Positions 18,615 to 27,865 of a stretch of DNA of 36,203 nucleotides are shown piece after piece. Position numbers and translations under genes: made by a program. Source of the stretch: Planctomycetota bacterium (GTDB lineage: Bacteria; Planctomycetota; Uabimicrobiia; Uabimicrobiales; JABWCH01). Under the pieces are notes generated by a model. It was not told the DNA's origin. It made no database searches and was given only the letters and a program-made list of their open reading frames with translations. Positions within the stretch are counted from its first letter, which is position 1; every line of letters begins with the position of its first letter. The stretch covers positions 1 through 36,203 of the forward strand of contig JAGVGO010000261.1 in NCBI GenBank assembly GCA_020057085.1, read 5' to 3'.

Positions 18615-20402
18615 ATGCGTGAATTGATTACCAGTATTGTACATCGCAAATCTGTCTTGTATCGTTTCACTTACCTTGGCTGTGTGTCGTTGCTGGCAGC
18701 CACCGCCTGGGGGCTATATCTGGTGCGACCTTACCTCAAATTGCCGGTAGGGCTTGTTTCCGACACAAAAAAACAGATTCTGGTAGAAGTGCCGTTCCAG
18801 AAGCTCAAGGAAAAAATAACCCAGGAAGAGAGAGCCAGATTGAAAGAAGAGATGCAAAAGAACGGCAAAGAGTTACAATTAAATATCTCGCTCTCGCAAT
18901 TGCCAAATACAGTAGAACAGAAGTTGCGCACAAAGTTGGTGGAAAACTTTTACAAGGGAACACCGGTCTATCGCCTGAGCGACCGTTTGCATCTGGCCGG
19001 CTATATCGCCGAGCAACCGAAGATGGAAGAACAGCGCGTTCTTTATTGTCTACAGATGCTGGAAGACAAGGGTATACAGGTACAAGACAGCCCAGGTGAA
19101 ACACATCTCGATTTTGCGCTCTGCATCTCCTCGCCGTCGGTGATGGCCACCCTGCGCCAACTGTTTTATCAAAAGGAAGAGCTGATAAAAGAGAAGGCAA
19201 AAGAGTTGAGCCAAAACCTGAACACCGGGCTTGGCGAACTGTGCAAGCAACTGAACAGCGAGTGTCAGGAAACGGCAACGCTGCCGATTACCATTTCCAA
19301 AGACAAGCTGCGCGAAGTATTGCTGCAATCGCTCGTGGAGAGTGTCAACTGGAACAAGGTGTTGCAGGATATGGGCAGCCACCAGAAAACAGAAGAGCTA
19401 GAGCGTTTGTTCAAAGACAACTTGAGCGTAGCCTCCCTCGTCAGTGCCTCGCTCAAAGGGCTGGTCACGCGGCTGAAGCCGCTCGAAGGCGGCCTCGGAG
19501 ATATCGAACGGCAGCTCAAAAAAATATTGAAGGACAACCAGGAACAAATTTTATCTGATGTATGGAAGATCAGTGAACAAGGCATGCAATCGGCGCAACT
19601 GGAAATAGAGCGAGCCTGGTTGCTGCTCGGCAAAAAAGATTTCAGTGATCTGGATGGCTTCATCGCACAATTGAAAAGCCGGCAAGACAAAGTGTCGGAA
19701 TATCTCTATCAGAAATTGCTTGCCGATTTGCATGCCCAATTGCGCCAGGAACAACCGCAAGTTAAAGAGTTGCCTGTCAAGCTGGATGGACTCTCTACTG
19801 ATCGTATATTGGACATGCTCAATCGCATCTTGGGCAGCCCTTTCTTTTATCAGGAGGCAGGTGATGGTACACCCAAAATAGCCGATGTCTTGCAGCAAAC
19901 CGAACTCAGTGAAGAAACCAAAAAAATGGCGGAACTGGGCCAGGCCATGCGCTGGCGCGGCAACTCCCTCCTGCGTTGCCAGCGTTTGGTCTTGCAGGAT
20001 ATCTATCCCAGCCACATCAAAAAATTGGAGTTTTTGGCAAGAATCTCCTGCCTTTTTTCTCTTGCCGACAATCCGGTACTGCGCCAGTATATCGTTTCAC
20101 AGGTGCCGCCGGACGAACAGGAAGTGGCCTGGCGGAAGTTCCAGAAAATTTTGTATAATCCACCCAGCAACCTGGTGCAACCGCTTCTCAAGATGCAGGA
20201 AGATGTCAAGACCTTTGCCTCGACATGGGTCGAGGCCATTTTACTCAACAAAGACAAAGATGGTCCTAACCCTTTGCTGTTGTTGGCTCTCAAGGAATCA
20301 TTCGCCGGCCAGCGACCGCTCGTCATCTGCTATCTCTCGACGGACGCGATCGACAAACGCAAAAACGACAACCAGCGTTTCATCGGCGCTTACAAGGAAT
20401 AA
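18615..20402 (+). CDS. Membrane-anchored helical protein of unknown function
   Basis: A 595-aa protein I do not recognise. It has a short cytoplasmic start, one membrane helix at about residues 20-38 (TYLGCVSLLAATAWGLYLV), and then a long, highly charged, mainly helical region with coiled-coil character (for example KLKEKITQEERARLKEEM near 63-80 and KEELIKEKAKELSQNL near 196). It has few cysteines and no recognisable catalytic motif. The topology suggests a periplasmic body anchored in the inner membrane. The ATG has AGAGAG 5-10 nt upstream and a TAGACA/TATAAT promoter precedes it. The pentapeptide/pore gene follows after 135 bp containing a short tandem repeat, so cotranscription is possible but unproven. 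Confidence 0.8.
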   Translation: MRELITSIVHRKSVLYRFTYLGCVSLLAATAWGLYLVRPYLKLPVGLVSDTKKQILVEVPFQKLKEKITQEERARLKEEMQKNGKELQLNISLSQLPNTVEQKLRTKLVENFYKGTPVYRLSDRLHLAGYIAEQPKMEEQRVLYCLQMLEDKGIQVQDSPGETHLDFALCISSPSVMATLRQLFYQKEELIKEKAKELSQNLNTGLGELCKQLNSECQETATLPITISKDKLREVLLQSLVESVNWNKVLQDMGSHQKTEELERLFKDNLSVASLVSASLKGLVTRLKPLEGGLGDIERQLKKILKDNQEQILSDVWKISEQGMQSAQLEIERAWLLLGKKDFSDLDGFIAQLKSRQDKVSEYLYQKLLADLHAQLRQEQPQVKELPVKLDGLSTDRILDMLNRILGSPFFYQEAGDGTPKIADVLQQTELSEETKKMAELGQAMRWRGNSLLRCQRLVLQDIYPSHIKKLEFLARISCLFSLADNPVLRQYIVSQVPPDEQEVAWRKFQKILYNPPSNLVQPLLKMQEDVKTFASTWVEAILLNKDKDGPNPLLLLALKESFAGQRPLVICYLSTDAIDKRKNDNQRFIGAYKE

Positions 20403-20449
20403 GGAACCCATCCGGCCGGGACGCCAATTTTTTTCAAGATGAAACTTTA

Positions 20450-20482
20450 TCCGACAGGTCCGACAGGTCCGACAAGTCCGAC
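20450..20482. repeat. 9-bp tandem repeat, unit TCCGACAGG/TCCGACAAG
   Basis: Three full 9-bp units plus a partial fourth (TCCGAC) run in tandem. They lie between two genes, ahead of the true start of the pentapeptide protein. Read in frame they would give PTGPTGPTSPT, which is why an over-long start for that gene should be rejected. The same unit recurs in inverted arrangement at 33181-33216. Confidence 0.8.
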
Positions 20483-20537
20483 GAAAAAATGGCCATGTTT
20501 CATAGAACCCATCCGTACAATTTTGAGGAGACAATTT

Positions 20538-21821
20538 ATGGAAAAAGAATTGCCGCTGTTGAGCAGCGAAGAGTTGAAAAAAAAACTGGAGGCGGGAGAA
20601 CCGATCCAGGGATTTCGTATCGAAAGAATAAGCCTGGGAAAACGCGAAATCACCGTGCCCATCAACCTGGTGGAATGCCAGATTGATACGCTCGATGCCA
20701 ACAACTCCCAGGCGCGCGAGGATATTTGCATCCGCCGCTGCGAAATTGATACGCTGGTGTTGAGCGATACTACTTTCCACAAAAAAATTGATTTCAAGAA
20801 ATCCAAGGTGAGAAGAGGTCGCATCCAGCGGGCCACGTTCAAAGGCGAAGTCAGCATGGATGAGGCGTCTCTCGCCTTCACTTCGTTTCACGAAAGCGTC
20901 TTTGAGGACGCGGCCGATTTCAGCCGCAGCAGCTTCTATGGCGATTCCACGTTCACCAAAACCTCGTTCAAAAAGGACGCCAAGTTTATCTATGCCGAAT
21001 TTGCCACCAAGGCCGCTTTCGCCGGCGCTGAATTTTGCGCTAAAAGCGACTTCCGGCATGCCCAGGTGGGCGAGGACCTGGAATTACAGGACGCGATTTT
21101 CCATGGCGAACTTCTGCTTTTGGGCGCTCTGGTCAAACTCAGCATCAACCTGACCAACGCCCGCCTGGAAGACAAGGTAGATTTTTCTCACGCCATGGCT
21201 GGGCGCAGCATCATTCTCAACGACGCAAAGCTGGGGGAAAAACAGGGGTTCCGCTTCAACAACTGCTCGGCCAACACCATTTTACTGGAACGCGAGACCG
21301 TGGAAGGGCATATCTTCCCTGAGAACGAAGGCGTTTATGCCACCGCGGCAAAGGAATACGGTTTTTTGCGCACCACGTTCGCCAGCCTCAACCGTTTTGA
21401 AGACGAGGATTGGGCGTACTACCAATTCAAACGCATGAACCGCTTGGGCAAACGTATGCCCCGTAATCCTTTGGCTTTGCTGAAACGTGGTTGTGAGTAT
21501 CTGATGCTGGACCTGGGCTGTGGCTATGGCACCAAGCCTTTCCGCACCTTTGGCATGATCGGCGTCATGGTGATTTTGTTCACCCTTGGCTACTTTTTTT
21601 ATTTCAGCAATACCCCTGCCCCTGAAACCTACGGTGTCCAGGCGGAGTGGCTCAACAAGCTGCTCTACTGTTTTCACATCAGCCTGACGAGCTTCAGCGG
21701 TAACTACAGCAATCTCAACATTCCTGGCGCAATCAAGCTGTTGGCAATGCTGGAATACCTGATCGGCGTCGTTTTCATGGGTATTTTCGTGGTTTCTTTC
21801 AGTCGTAAGGTTATACGTTGA
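20538..21821 (+). CDS. Pentapeptide-repeat protein with C-terminal 2-TM pore-like domain
   Basis: A 427-aa protein. Residues about 50-250 contain degenerate pentapeptide repeats with A(D/K)F or FxxAxF spacing (ADFSRSSFYGDSTF, AKFIYAEFATKAAFAGAEF, VDFSHAMAGRSI), predicting a right-handed beta helix. The last 95 residues have membrane helix 1 (about 337-355), a pore-loop-like stretch (YCFHISLTSFSGNYSNLNIP, about 377-396) and membrane helix 2 (about 400-425). This resembles Ion_trans_2 channels, but the filter reads SFSGNYS instead of TVGYG. The start is set at ATG 20538, with GAGGAG 8 nt upstream; an upstream frame extension merely translates the tandem repeat. Its stop TGA overlaps the ATG of the nuclease-like gene, so the two are translationally coupled. 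Confidence 0.82.
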   Translation: MEKELPLLSSEELKKKLEAGEPIQGFRIERISLGKREITVPINLVECQIDTLDANNSQAREDICIRRCEIDTLVLSDTTFHKKIDFKKSKVRRGRIQRATFKGEVSMDEASLAFTSFHESVFEDAADFSRSSFYGDSTFTKTSFKKDAKFIYAEFATKAAFAGAEFCAKSDFRHAQVGEDLELQDAIFHGELLLLGALVKLSINLTNARLEDKVDFSHAMAGRSIILNDAKLGEKQGFRFNNCSANTILLERETVEGHIFPENEGVYATAAKEYGFLRTTFASLNRFEDEDWAYYQFKRMNRLGKRMPRNPLALLKRGCEYLMLDLGCGYGTKPFRTFGMIGVMVILFTLGYFFYFSNTPAPETYGVQAEWLNKLLYCFHISLTSFSGNYSNLNIPGAIKLLAMLEYLIGVVFMGIFVVSFSRKVIR

Positions 21822-23116
21822 TGGAAGAGATGCCAAAGATTCGCCAAGGGATCGTTTTTCTGCGCAGCCTGGCGGCAAAAGATGGTTTTTGCTGGCACGA
21901 CCTGGGGGAAAGCGATTTACGCAATTGTGTAGCGAAGCAGATTGCGAACCGGCAAAACGACGAGCTGTTTACCCATCGCTGCCAGGTCCGCGATTTAAAA
22001 AAAGCTCACTGGCCGCGACTTTCCCAGTTGGAAGCAAATTTGGCGCGGACGACGATCACCTACGACGCCTGCGCCAACAAAGCTCGCCTGGAAATTTTGC
22101 AGCACAGCATCGAAAGCTCGCAAAAAGCCATCGCCGGCTTATCGCAGGCAGTGCAACAAACCCAGGGAGAAAAACGCGCCGCCTGCGAGGCCAAATTGCG
22201 TGAGTTTACAGAGAAGCTGGCGGCTTGCGAAAAGGAATACCAGGATGTGTGGCACAATACGCCGGAAAGGGCGGCACTGAACCAGGCAGAGGAAGAGTTG
22301 GCAAGATTTAAAGAGGCGGTTGGCTTGACCAGTAAAGAGGCACTGGTGGAGGATCTCGCCCACCAACAAGGCAAAAACTCGGGAGCGCGCGGCGATGCTT
22401 TTGAGCAAGCGGCACAGGCGATCCTGGAGAACAAAATTTTGCCTTTGCTGGCACATAAAACTGAGCTGGCGGGTGAGGTATGGAGTACAGTAGCGCCGGA
22501 AATCCACATTCTGTCGCAAGTCACCCTTGGCTGTGCCAGGGCGGAGATGGATTATGTGGTGGTCCGGCAGCCGCAAAACAAAGAGGACACTCCCGTGGAA
22601 GTACTGGCATTGGTGGAAGTCAAACGCAATCTCAACGATGTCGCCGGCGGTTTTTTACAGCGCCAGGAAAACCTGGCGTGGTTTTGCCGCGACGCCCGTG
22701 GGTACGACCCGGCACTGTACCGGACCAAAATTTTCAGCAAAGGCCATTTTGACCGGCCGGCCTGGCACGAGCAAAACGGCGCAAAATTTCTCTTTGCCGC
22801 TGACTCTTTTCGGCGTTTTCATCGGGACAAAAAAACCAGTTATTTCGTTGACAATTTGTTTTTCATTACCCGCCGAAGGGCTTTGCTCGGGATGTCAGCC
22901 GCCGACTATGCAAAATTCCTCTACCACTTGGCCAGCGATATGGCATTCGATTTGGATAGTCAGGCCTATCTTCACACTTTACAAGATTGGCTCAAGGAAA
23001 AGCTCCCCTGTTTCCAGACCGCCGATGTTTTGCGCCTGTACGCCAAGCACCGACCATGGGGCGAGCAATTTCTCGTGCTAGAAAGCCTGCACAAAGGGAC
23101 GCAGCGGTTATCTTGA
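21821..23116 (+). CDS. Coiled-coil PD-(D/E)XK nuclease-like protein
   Basis: A 431-aa cytoplasmic protein. Residues about 55-175 are charged and helical, probably coiled coil. A PD-(D/E)XK-type core then appears: Glu195 in GARGDAFEQ, Asp244 in AEMDYVVV, and Glu266-x-Lys268 in ALVEVKRN. The 22-residue Asp-to-Glu spacing and hydrophobic strands around each motif fit this nuclease superfamily; NLNDVAGGFLQRQENLAWF follows as a helix. The start ATG (21821) overlaps the preceding stop as TGATG. A second ATG at 21830 is possible. No homologue with known function is recognised, so nuclease activity is inferred from motifs only. Its 3' end overlaps napB tail-to-tail by 9 bp. Confidence 0.75.
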   Translation: MEEMPKIRQGIVFLRSLAAKDGFCWHDLGESDLRNCVAKQIANRQNDELFTHRCQVRDLKKAHWPRLSQLEANLARTTITYDACANKARLEILQHSIESSQKAIAGLSQAVQQTQGEKRAACEAKLREFTEKLAACEKEYQDVWHNTPERAALNQAEEELARFKEAVGLTSKEALVEDLAHQQGKNSGARGDAFEQAAQAILENKILPLLAHKTELAGEVWSTVAPEIHILSQVTLGCARAEMDYVVVRQPQNKEDTPVEVLALVEVKRNLNDVAGGFLQRQENLAWFCRDARGYDPALYRTKIFSKGHFDRPAWHEQNGAKFLFAADSFRRFHRDKKTSYFVDNLFFITRRRALLGMSAADYAKFLYHLASDMAFDLDSQAYLHTLQDWLKEKLPCFQTADVLRLYAKHRPWGEQFLVLESLHKGTQRLS

Positions 23117-23530
23117 CTTATATGGCGGCTCTTCGTTGGCCTGAGGTACGTGGCATTGCAAACAATAATAGCGCATGCCAATAACGTTTTCTGACGTTTT
23201 TTCTTGGGTAAAAGGATTCAGGTAATGTGATTGTGGTATCGGCGTCGGCTTCTGCCCTTCGTTTGCCGGGATATGGCACACCAGGCAATCGTGGTCCTCG
23301 GTATTGATGGTCTGTGTCGAAATCTCGTGCGGAATAACCGGCGGAGCGCCTAAGTAGGCTCGCGGCAAGACTGTGTTCTCGCCCGGTTGGCCGGCGGTAA
23401 ACACATTCATGCCTGGTGTATCTGAAAAAAGTACGCTGCGCAAGGTGATAGTTTTATCGCCGGCAAGGGATGCCAACGCCAGGAAAAACAAGGCGACTAC
23501 TAGAATCAAGGGTTTTCTTAACTTGTTCAT
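23108..23530 (-). CDS. napB: Periplasmic nitrate reductase diheme cytochrome c subunit
   Basis: A 140-aa exported diheme cytochrome that hands electrons to NapA. A signal peptide ([17 protein letters not shown]) is followed by NapB landmarks: [10 protein letters not shown], heme site [17 protein letters not shown], and heme site [11 protein letters not shown]. Each CxxCH binds one heme c. The start at 23530 is preferred because its ATG overlaps the napA stop (ATGA), giving translational coupling; a longer frame has no ribosome site. Length and motif order match NapB. The gene ends inside the last codons of the convergent nuclease-like gene, with no terminator visible between them. Confidence 0.92.
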   Translation of the reverse strand: MNKLRKPLILVVALFFLALASLAGDKTITLRSVLFSDTPGMNVFTAGQPGENTVLPRAYLGAPPVIPHEISTQTINTEDHDCLVCHIPANEGQKPTPIPQSHYLNPFTQEKTSENVIGMRYYCLQCHVPQANEEPPYKSR

Positions 23531-25923
23531 ACTTTTTCCACTTTCACCGCACATTTTTTAAAATCTGCTTGGCAGGAAATCGGACAGTAGGCGTCCAGGG
23601 TCACCTCGTTGATCGCTACACTTTCATCAAAGAATGGCACGTACAGCGTACCTGCCGGCGGTTTCACACGTCCGTTAATCTCTACACACACGTGGATGCC
23701 GCCTCGGCGGGAAGATATTTTCACCTGGTCGCCATTTTTGAGGCTGAGTTTTTTGGCGTCGTTGGCATGGATGTTTACCGTGGCGTGCGGATAGGCACGG
23801 TACAATTGCCGCACTCTGCGGGTCATAGTGCCGGAGTGCCAGTGCTCAAGCACCCGGCCAGTACACAGCCAGAAAGGATACTCGGCGTCGGGTAGCTCAG
23901 GCGGCATCTCATAGGGACGTAGCCAGACGACCGCCTTGCCACCGTCTTTCTTGTTGCCATAAAACTGAATTTTTTTCTCTTTTGCCACATACGGGTCGTA
24001 GTCGCTATTGTAACGTATCGCTGTCTCCTTGCCATTTACCACAGGCCAACGCATACCTCGGCGTTGGTGGTACTCCGCAAAGGGTGCCAGGTCATGGCCA
24101 TGGCCCAGCCCAAATTGGCGGTACTCCTCAAAGAGCGCCTTTTCTATATAAAAGCCGGCAGCCACACTGGCATCCGAACTGGTGTAGTCGGCGGGCAGCA
24201 GATAGTCAGCCTTAGCATAGTCGAACAAATAGCCGCATCCCATTTTTTTTGCAAATTCAATGATTTGCCACAGATCGGACTTGGCTTCACCAGGGGCGGC
24301 GATCATTTTTTTCCAGAACTGGGTGCGACGCTCGGCATTGCCAAAGGCCCCCTCTTTTTCGATCCACATAGCCGCCGGCAACACTACATCCGCGTGCTCG
24401 GTCGAGCTGTTGGGATAGACATCGGAAACGACGATGAAACGGCCTTCTTTGCGGGCACTGGCTTGATAGCGTCTGAGATTGGGATAGGTCTGGAATGGAT
24501 TACTGGTACTTGACCAAAAGAACAGGACATCACCACGGTCTAAAGCACGCATCATCTCTATGGCGTTATAGCTGGGTTTGTCTGGAATGGTGCCTGCCGC
24601 TAGTTTCCAGATGCGCTCCGCTGTCTTTCTGTGTTCGGGGTCTGTTACCACCATATCGGCAGGAAGGCGATGGGTAAAAGTGCCGGTTTCCCTACAAGTG
24701 CCGCAGGCAGATGGCTGGCCGGTCAGCGAGAAGGGCGCATTGCCCGGCGTGGCGATTTTGCCGGTCAATAGGTGCAGATTGTAGATGAGATTGTTCATCC
24801 AGGTCCCGCGTGTGTGTTGGTTCACACCCATAGTCCACAGCGACATTACCTTGAGCTTGGGATCGCCATAGTAGTTGGCCAACATTTTGAGTGCGTCAGG
24901 AGAAACGCCGCTTAACTGCTGCACTAACTCCGGTGTGTAGTGCGCCACGAAGGTTTTGTATAGTTCGAAGTCAACAAGCTGGGGGATATCCTTGAAACTA
25001 AATTTATCCTGTAGCCCATAGCCGATATTCTCCAGCCCTTTTTTAAACACCAGGTGCTCACGCATAAAAGCTGTGTTGAGCTGGTTGTTTTGTATGAGGA
25101 GATGCGCGATGCCGTTGGCAATGGCCAGATCGCTTTGCGGTTTGAAGATAATTTCGGCGTTTGCCATGTCACTCGAACGGTTCGAGATGGTGGTCAGGTT
25201 GATGAGCCTGGCATCAGGTTTGGCTTGCAATCGCTTGATTACGTGGGAGAACAGTACCGGGTGCATCTCGGCCATATTGGCTCCCCACAGGATGAAGACA
25301 TCGGCATGCTGAAAATCATCGTAACAGCCCATTGGTTCGTCCATACCAAAGGTAGTCATAAAACCGGCCACCGCGCTGGCCATGCAGTGGCGGGCGTTGA
25401 CTTCCAGGCTGTTGGATTTAAGCCCGCCTTTCCACAGTTTGGAAGCGGCATAACCTTCCCAGATAGTCCACTGGCCGGAGCCAAACATGGCTACGGCGCT
25501 CGGCCCTTTCTGGGCAATAATTTGCTTGGCCTTTTCTGCCATGAGTTCTAAGGCAAAATCCCAGCTCACTTCTGCCCATTCTCCCCGACGGTGGTAGTTG
25601 CCATTTTTCATGCGTACCAGTGGTTTGGTCAGCCGGTCGCTGCCGTAACTGATAAATGGCAGAGCGTAGCCTTTGATACACAGGCAGCCCTGATTGACCG
25701 GTGACTGAGGATCGCCTTTCACCGCGATTACCTTGCCGTCCTTGACGCCTACCATGACACTACAGCCTGTACCGCAGAAACGGCAGGGGGCTTTGTCCCA
25801 AACGACACCATCATTGGCAGTGTCGGCGAATAGTTCCCAAGGATCGCAATAGACCATAGCGCTCGCTCCCAGTGCGCTCAGGGAACCCATACGTAAAAAG
25901 TCTCTCCGCGTGATGTTCTGCAT
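23527..25923 (-). CDS. napA: Periplasmic nitrate reductase, catalytic molybdenum subunit
   Basis: Reduces nitrate to nitrite in the periplasm. The 798-aa protein starts with a Tat signal ([18 protein letters not shown]). It then has the 4Fe-4S ligands C47-x2-C50-x3-C54 and C82 ([14 protein letters not shown]). [13 protein letters not shown] with [13 protein letters not shown] is the NapA signature that supplies the Mo-ligating cysteine. The C-terminal molybdopterin domain ([21 protein letters not shown]) is complete. ATG 25923 is chosen for GGAG 7 nt upstream. Only napB follows; napD, napC, napG/H or another quinol-oxidising partner are not in the window. TATAAT lies 68 bp upstream of the start. 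Confidence 0.95.
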   Translation of the reverse strand: MQNITRRDFLRMGSLSALGASAMVYCDPWELFADTANDGVVWDKAPCRFCGTGCSVMVGVKDGKVIAVKGDPQSPVNQGCLCIKGYALPFISYGSDRLTKPLVRMKNGNYHRRGEWAEVSWDFALELMAEKAKQIIAQKGPSAVAMFGSGQWTIWEGYAASKLWKGGLKSNSLEVNARHCMASAVAGFMTTFGMDEPMGCYDDFQHADVFILWGANMAEMHPVLFSHVIKRLQAKPDARLINLTTISNRSSDMANAEIIFKPQSDLAIANGIAHLLIQNNQLNTAFMREHLVFKKGLENIGYGLQDKFSFKDIPQLVDFELYKTFVAHYTPELVQQLSGVSPDALKMLANYYGDPKLKVMSLWTMGVNQHTRGTWMNNLIYNLHLLTGKIATPGNAPFSLTGQPSACGTCRETGTFTHRLPADMVVTDPEHRKTAERIWKLAAGTIPDKPSYNAIEMMRALDRGDVLFFWSSTSNPFQTYPNLRRYQASARKEGRFIVVSDVYPNSSTEHADVVLPAAMWIEKEGAFGNAERRTQFWKKMIAAPGEAKSDLWQIIEFAKKMGCGYLFDYAKADYLLPADYTSSDASVAAGFYIEKALFEEYRQFGLGHGHDLAPFAEYHQRRGMRWPVVNGKETAIRYNSDYDPYVAKEKKIQFYGNKKDGGKAVVWLRPYEMPPELPDAEYPFWLCTGRVLEHWHSGTMTRRVRQLYRAYPHATVNIHANDAKKLSLKNGDQVKISSRRGGIHVCVEINGRVKPPAGTLYVPFFDESVAINEVTLDAYCPISCQADFKKCAVKVEKV

Positions 25924-25978
25924 AAAAAAACTCCGCATAAGCTAGTTCTTCTTATTTCTGGCCCGTGCCTTCATCATC

Positions 25979-25989
25979 CCGATAATCGG
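25979..25989. promoter_or_regulatory. Possible operator palindrome in the napA leader
   Basis: CCGATAATCGG is an 11-bp odd palindrome, 1 bp downstream of the napA -10 box (reading on the minus strand), where a repressor could block initiation. It does not match the FNR (TTGAT-N4-ATCAA) consensus. Confidence 0.3.
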
Positions 25990-25990
25990 A

Positions 25991-26018
25991 ATTATACTCG
26001 CATCTCAGAAAAAAACAA
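25991..26018 (-). promoter_or_regulatory. Promoter of napAB
   Basis: On the minus strand a perfect TATAAT (25996-25991) has TTGTTT 16 bp upstream (26018-26013). The -35 box is weak, which suggests help from an activator. Confidence 0.5.
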
Positions 26019-26076
26019 AGTATTTTTCCAAAACTGTTCTGGTTAAGATGAGTTGCTGTTGGATAATTTTTTTTTC

Positions 26077-26105
26077 TTGACATGACAAAAATGCCGCCGT
26101 AAAAT
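26077..26105 (+). promoter_or_regulatory. Sigma-70-type promoter of the transporter gene
   Basis: A consensus TTGACA (26077-26082) and TAAAAT (26100-26105) are spaced 17 bp apart. The -10 box ends 71 bp before the transporter ATG and is divergent from napAB. Confidence 0.68.
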
Positions 26106-26176
26106 TTTCACCGTCTCTGCCAGTACCGCAGGGAGTGAGTACTAGAAGACTATTTTTGATAAAAAGGACCTCAGCT

Positions 26177-27865
26177 ATGATCATTCTACAAAATTTTGCC
26201 ATAGACACGGTTGGCACGGACGAGCAGGGCAAAACGTGCGCCTATCCGCTCATTCAAAACGCCAACCTCACGAGCGGTGAAAGCGGCATCATTCTGCTAC
26301 TGGGTCCGAGCGGTTCGGGCAAGTCGCTGCTCATCAACATGCTGCTGGGCCTGGTGTCGCCACATATCCCCGAACTGTGGCTGGATCACAACAGCCAATT
26401 CTGGTTTGTCGCGGACCGGCGTTACGATATTTTGGGCGATTTATATCCGCCCCAGTTGCAGGGCAAGATCGGCATCATGTTCCAGTCGCTTGGACTGTTC
26501 GACGATCTGACGGTCAGGGAAAACATTGCGTTTGCCAACAGCCAATCGCTGCGACCAAGGCCAGCCAAAGAATTTGAGATGTGGCTGCCCAACCTTTTCG
26601 CCGCCAACAACCTCAACCTGGGGCCGAACATGGTCCATGCCCGTCTCAACATCTTGTCGGGTGGGCAACGTCAGCGCGTCGCTTTTGCCCGCCTGCTTGC
26701 CTACCGGCCAGAGGTGAGGATTCTCGACGAGCCGACCGCGGCACTGGATGCAGCAAGCGCGCAAAACGTAGTGCGGCTTATCCAGAGCGACCAGGAAGCG
26801 CAGCTCACCATCATCATCACCCACGATTACGAACGTTTTTTACCCATTGCGCAAAGGGTGTGGTTTATCACCAGCGACCAAGAGCAAAGGCGCGTGATCG
26901 AAGACCATTGCCCGCCGCAGCCGCCGGACTATTATAAACAAAAACTCGCGCAAAACTTGCCTAACTACAGCTACGACCCGACCACCGCCAGAAAGAATGG
27001 ACAGAGTTACCGGCAATATCGTTACAAGTGCCTGGACATTCCCTGGCAGACAGCCCATCGCCGCCTTTACTATGGCTTCCGTCGTGCGTTCCAGTGGAGC
27101 ATCTACCGATGGTTCGGCAAATTTTTCTTTGTCCTGTCGCGATTACTGATACTGCGGGCCACGCCTTATGTGCTGTTCGCCAGTTTTTTTCTGGGACTTG
27201 TGGCCACTTATTTCGCCTTCCACACCAGTTTCGGCAAAGTGCCTGCATCGGAAGTGGAAGTGTCGCACATCATCCGTCCGCTTTTTTTCGAACAGATGTT
27301 GTCTGGTTTCAGCGTCGCCTTGTTTCGTGTGCTGGTGCCACTCCTTGCCTGCATCTTTATCGCCGCGCGTTCCGGCATCGCCATCACCGCCTATCTTTCC
27401 AGCATGCGTGACACAGAAAGGCGGCAGTGGGATGCGTTTCGTACCTTCGGCGTAGATCCCAACACCTTCTTTTTCCCGCAGGTGTTCATCTGTTTTGTCT
27501 TCGGCTGTGCGCTGCTCGCCTACCTGTCGTTTTTCAGCGCTGCCCTTGGTTGCCTTATGATCGCAGTGTACACCAACGAGTTGTGTACCTGGTTTACCTG
27601 GCTGAATAGCTTTTGGAACAACCTGGAACCGGCCTATTTCCTTGGCGTAATACCTTATTTCCGTGGCTTTGGCATGTTTCTCGCCAAAACCATGTGCGCC
27701 GGCGCTGCTATTGCCGTTATCAGCTTCTGGTGGGGAACCCGTGCCAAAAAGAGTTCTCTCGACACGCTGCGCTACCTGATCGGTGCCAACATCTGGAACA
27801 TGATGGCAATCCTCGTCATCTTCTTCATCCTGTTGCTGCTCGATATCCACTATTTCCCGTTGTAA
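26177..27865 (+). CDS. ABC transporter, ATPase-permease fusion (MlaF-MlaE-like)
   Basis: A 562-aa inner-membrane protein. The N-terminal ABC ATPase has Walker A GPSGSGKS (43-50), signature LSGGQRQR (160-167), Walker B/D-loop ILDEPTAALD (Asp184) and switch His in ITHDYERF. From about residue 325 the chain is hydrophobic with about five helices. The stretch ARSGIAITAYLSSMRDTERRQW and FRTFGVDPNTFFFPQV matches the MlaE/YrbE permease signature (R-x-G-x-A-...-M-x-x-x-E-Q-x-D-A...G-x-x-P). In most bacteria MlaF and MlaE are separate and work with MlaD and MlaB in phospholipid transport; none of these partners is adjacent here. ATG 26177 has AAGGA 9 nt upstream. Confidence 0.82.
   Translation: MIILQNFAIDTVGTDEQGKTCAYPLIQNANLTSGESGIILLLGPSGSGKSLLINMLLGLVSPHIPELWLDHNSQFWFVADRRYDILGDLYPPQLQGKIGIMFQSLGLFDDLTVRENIAFANSQSLRPRPAKEFEMWLPNLFAANNLNLGPNMVHARLNILSGGQRQRVAFARLLAYRPEVRILDEPTAALDAASAQNVVRLIQSDQEAQLTIIITHDYERFLPIAQRVWFITSDQEQRRVIEDHCPPQPPDYYKQKLAQNLPNYSYDPTTARKNGQSYRQYRYKCLDIPWQTAHRRLYYGFRRAFQWSIYRWFGKFFFVLSRLLILRATPYVLFASFFLGLVATYFAFHTSFGKVPASEVEVSHIIRPLFFEQMLSGFSVALFRVLVPLLACIFIAARSGIAITAYLSSMRDTERRQWDAFRTFGVDPNTFFFPQVFICFVFGCALLAYLSFFSAALGCLMIAVYTNELCTWFTWLNSFWNNLEPAYFLGVIPYFRGFGMFLAKTMCAGAAIAVISFWWGTRAKKSSLDTLRYLIGANIWNMMAILVIFFILLLLDIHYFPL

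Noticed and set aside
18532-18630. Short frame of about 31 codons starting ATGGCTAAAACTTATG before the 595-aa gene
   Set aside because: Its ATG overlaps the TATAAT box of the proposed promoter, so it would not be on that transcript, and it lacks a ribosome site.
20439-20537. N-terminal extension of the pentapeptide protein
   Set aside because: It only translates the 9-bp tandem repeat (PTGPTGPTSPT); the ATG at 20538 has GAGGAG at the right distance.
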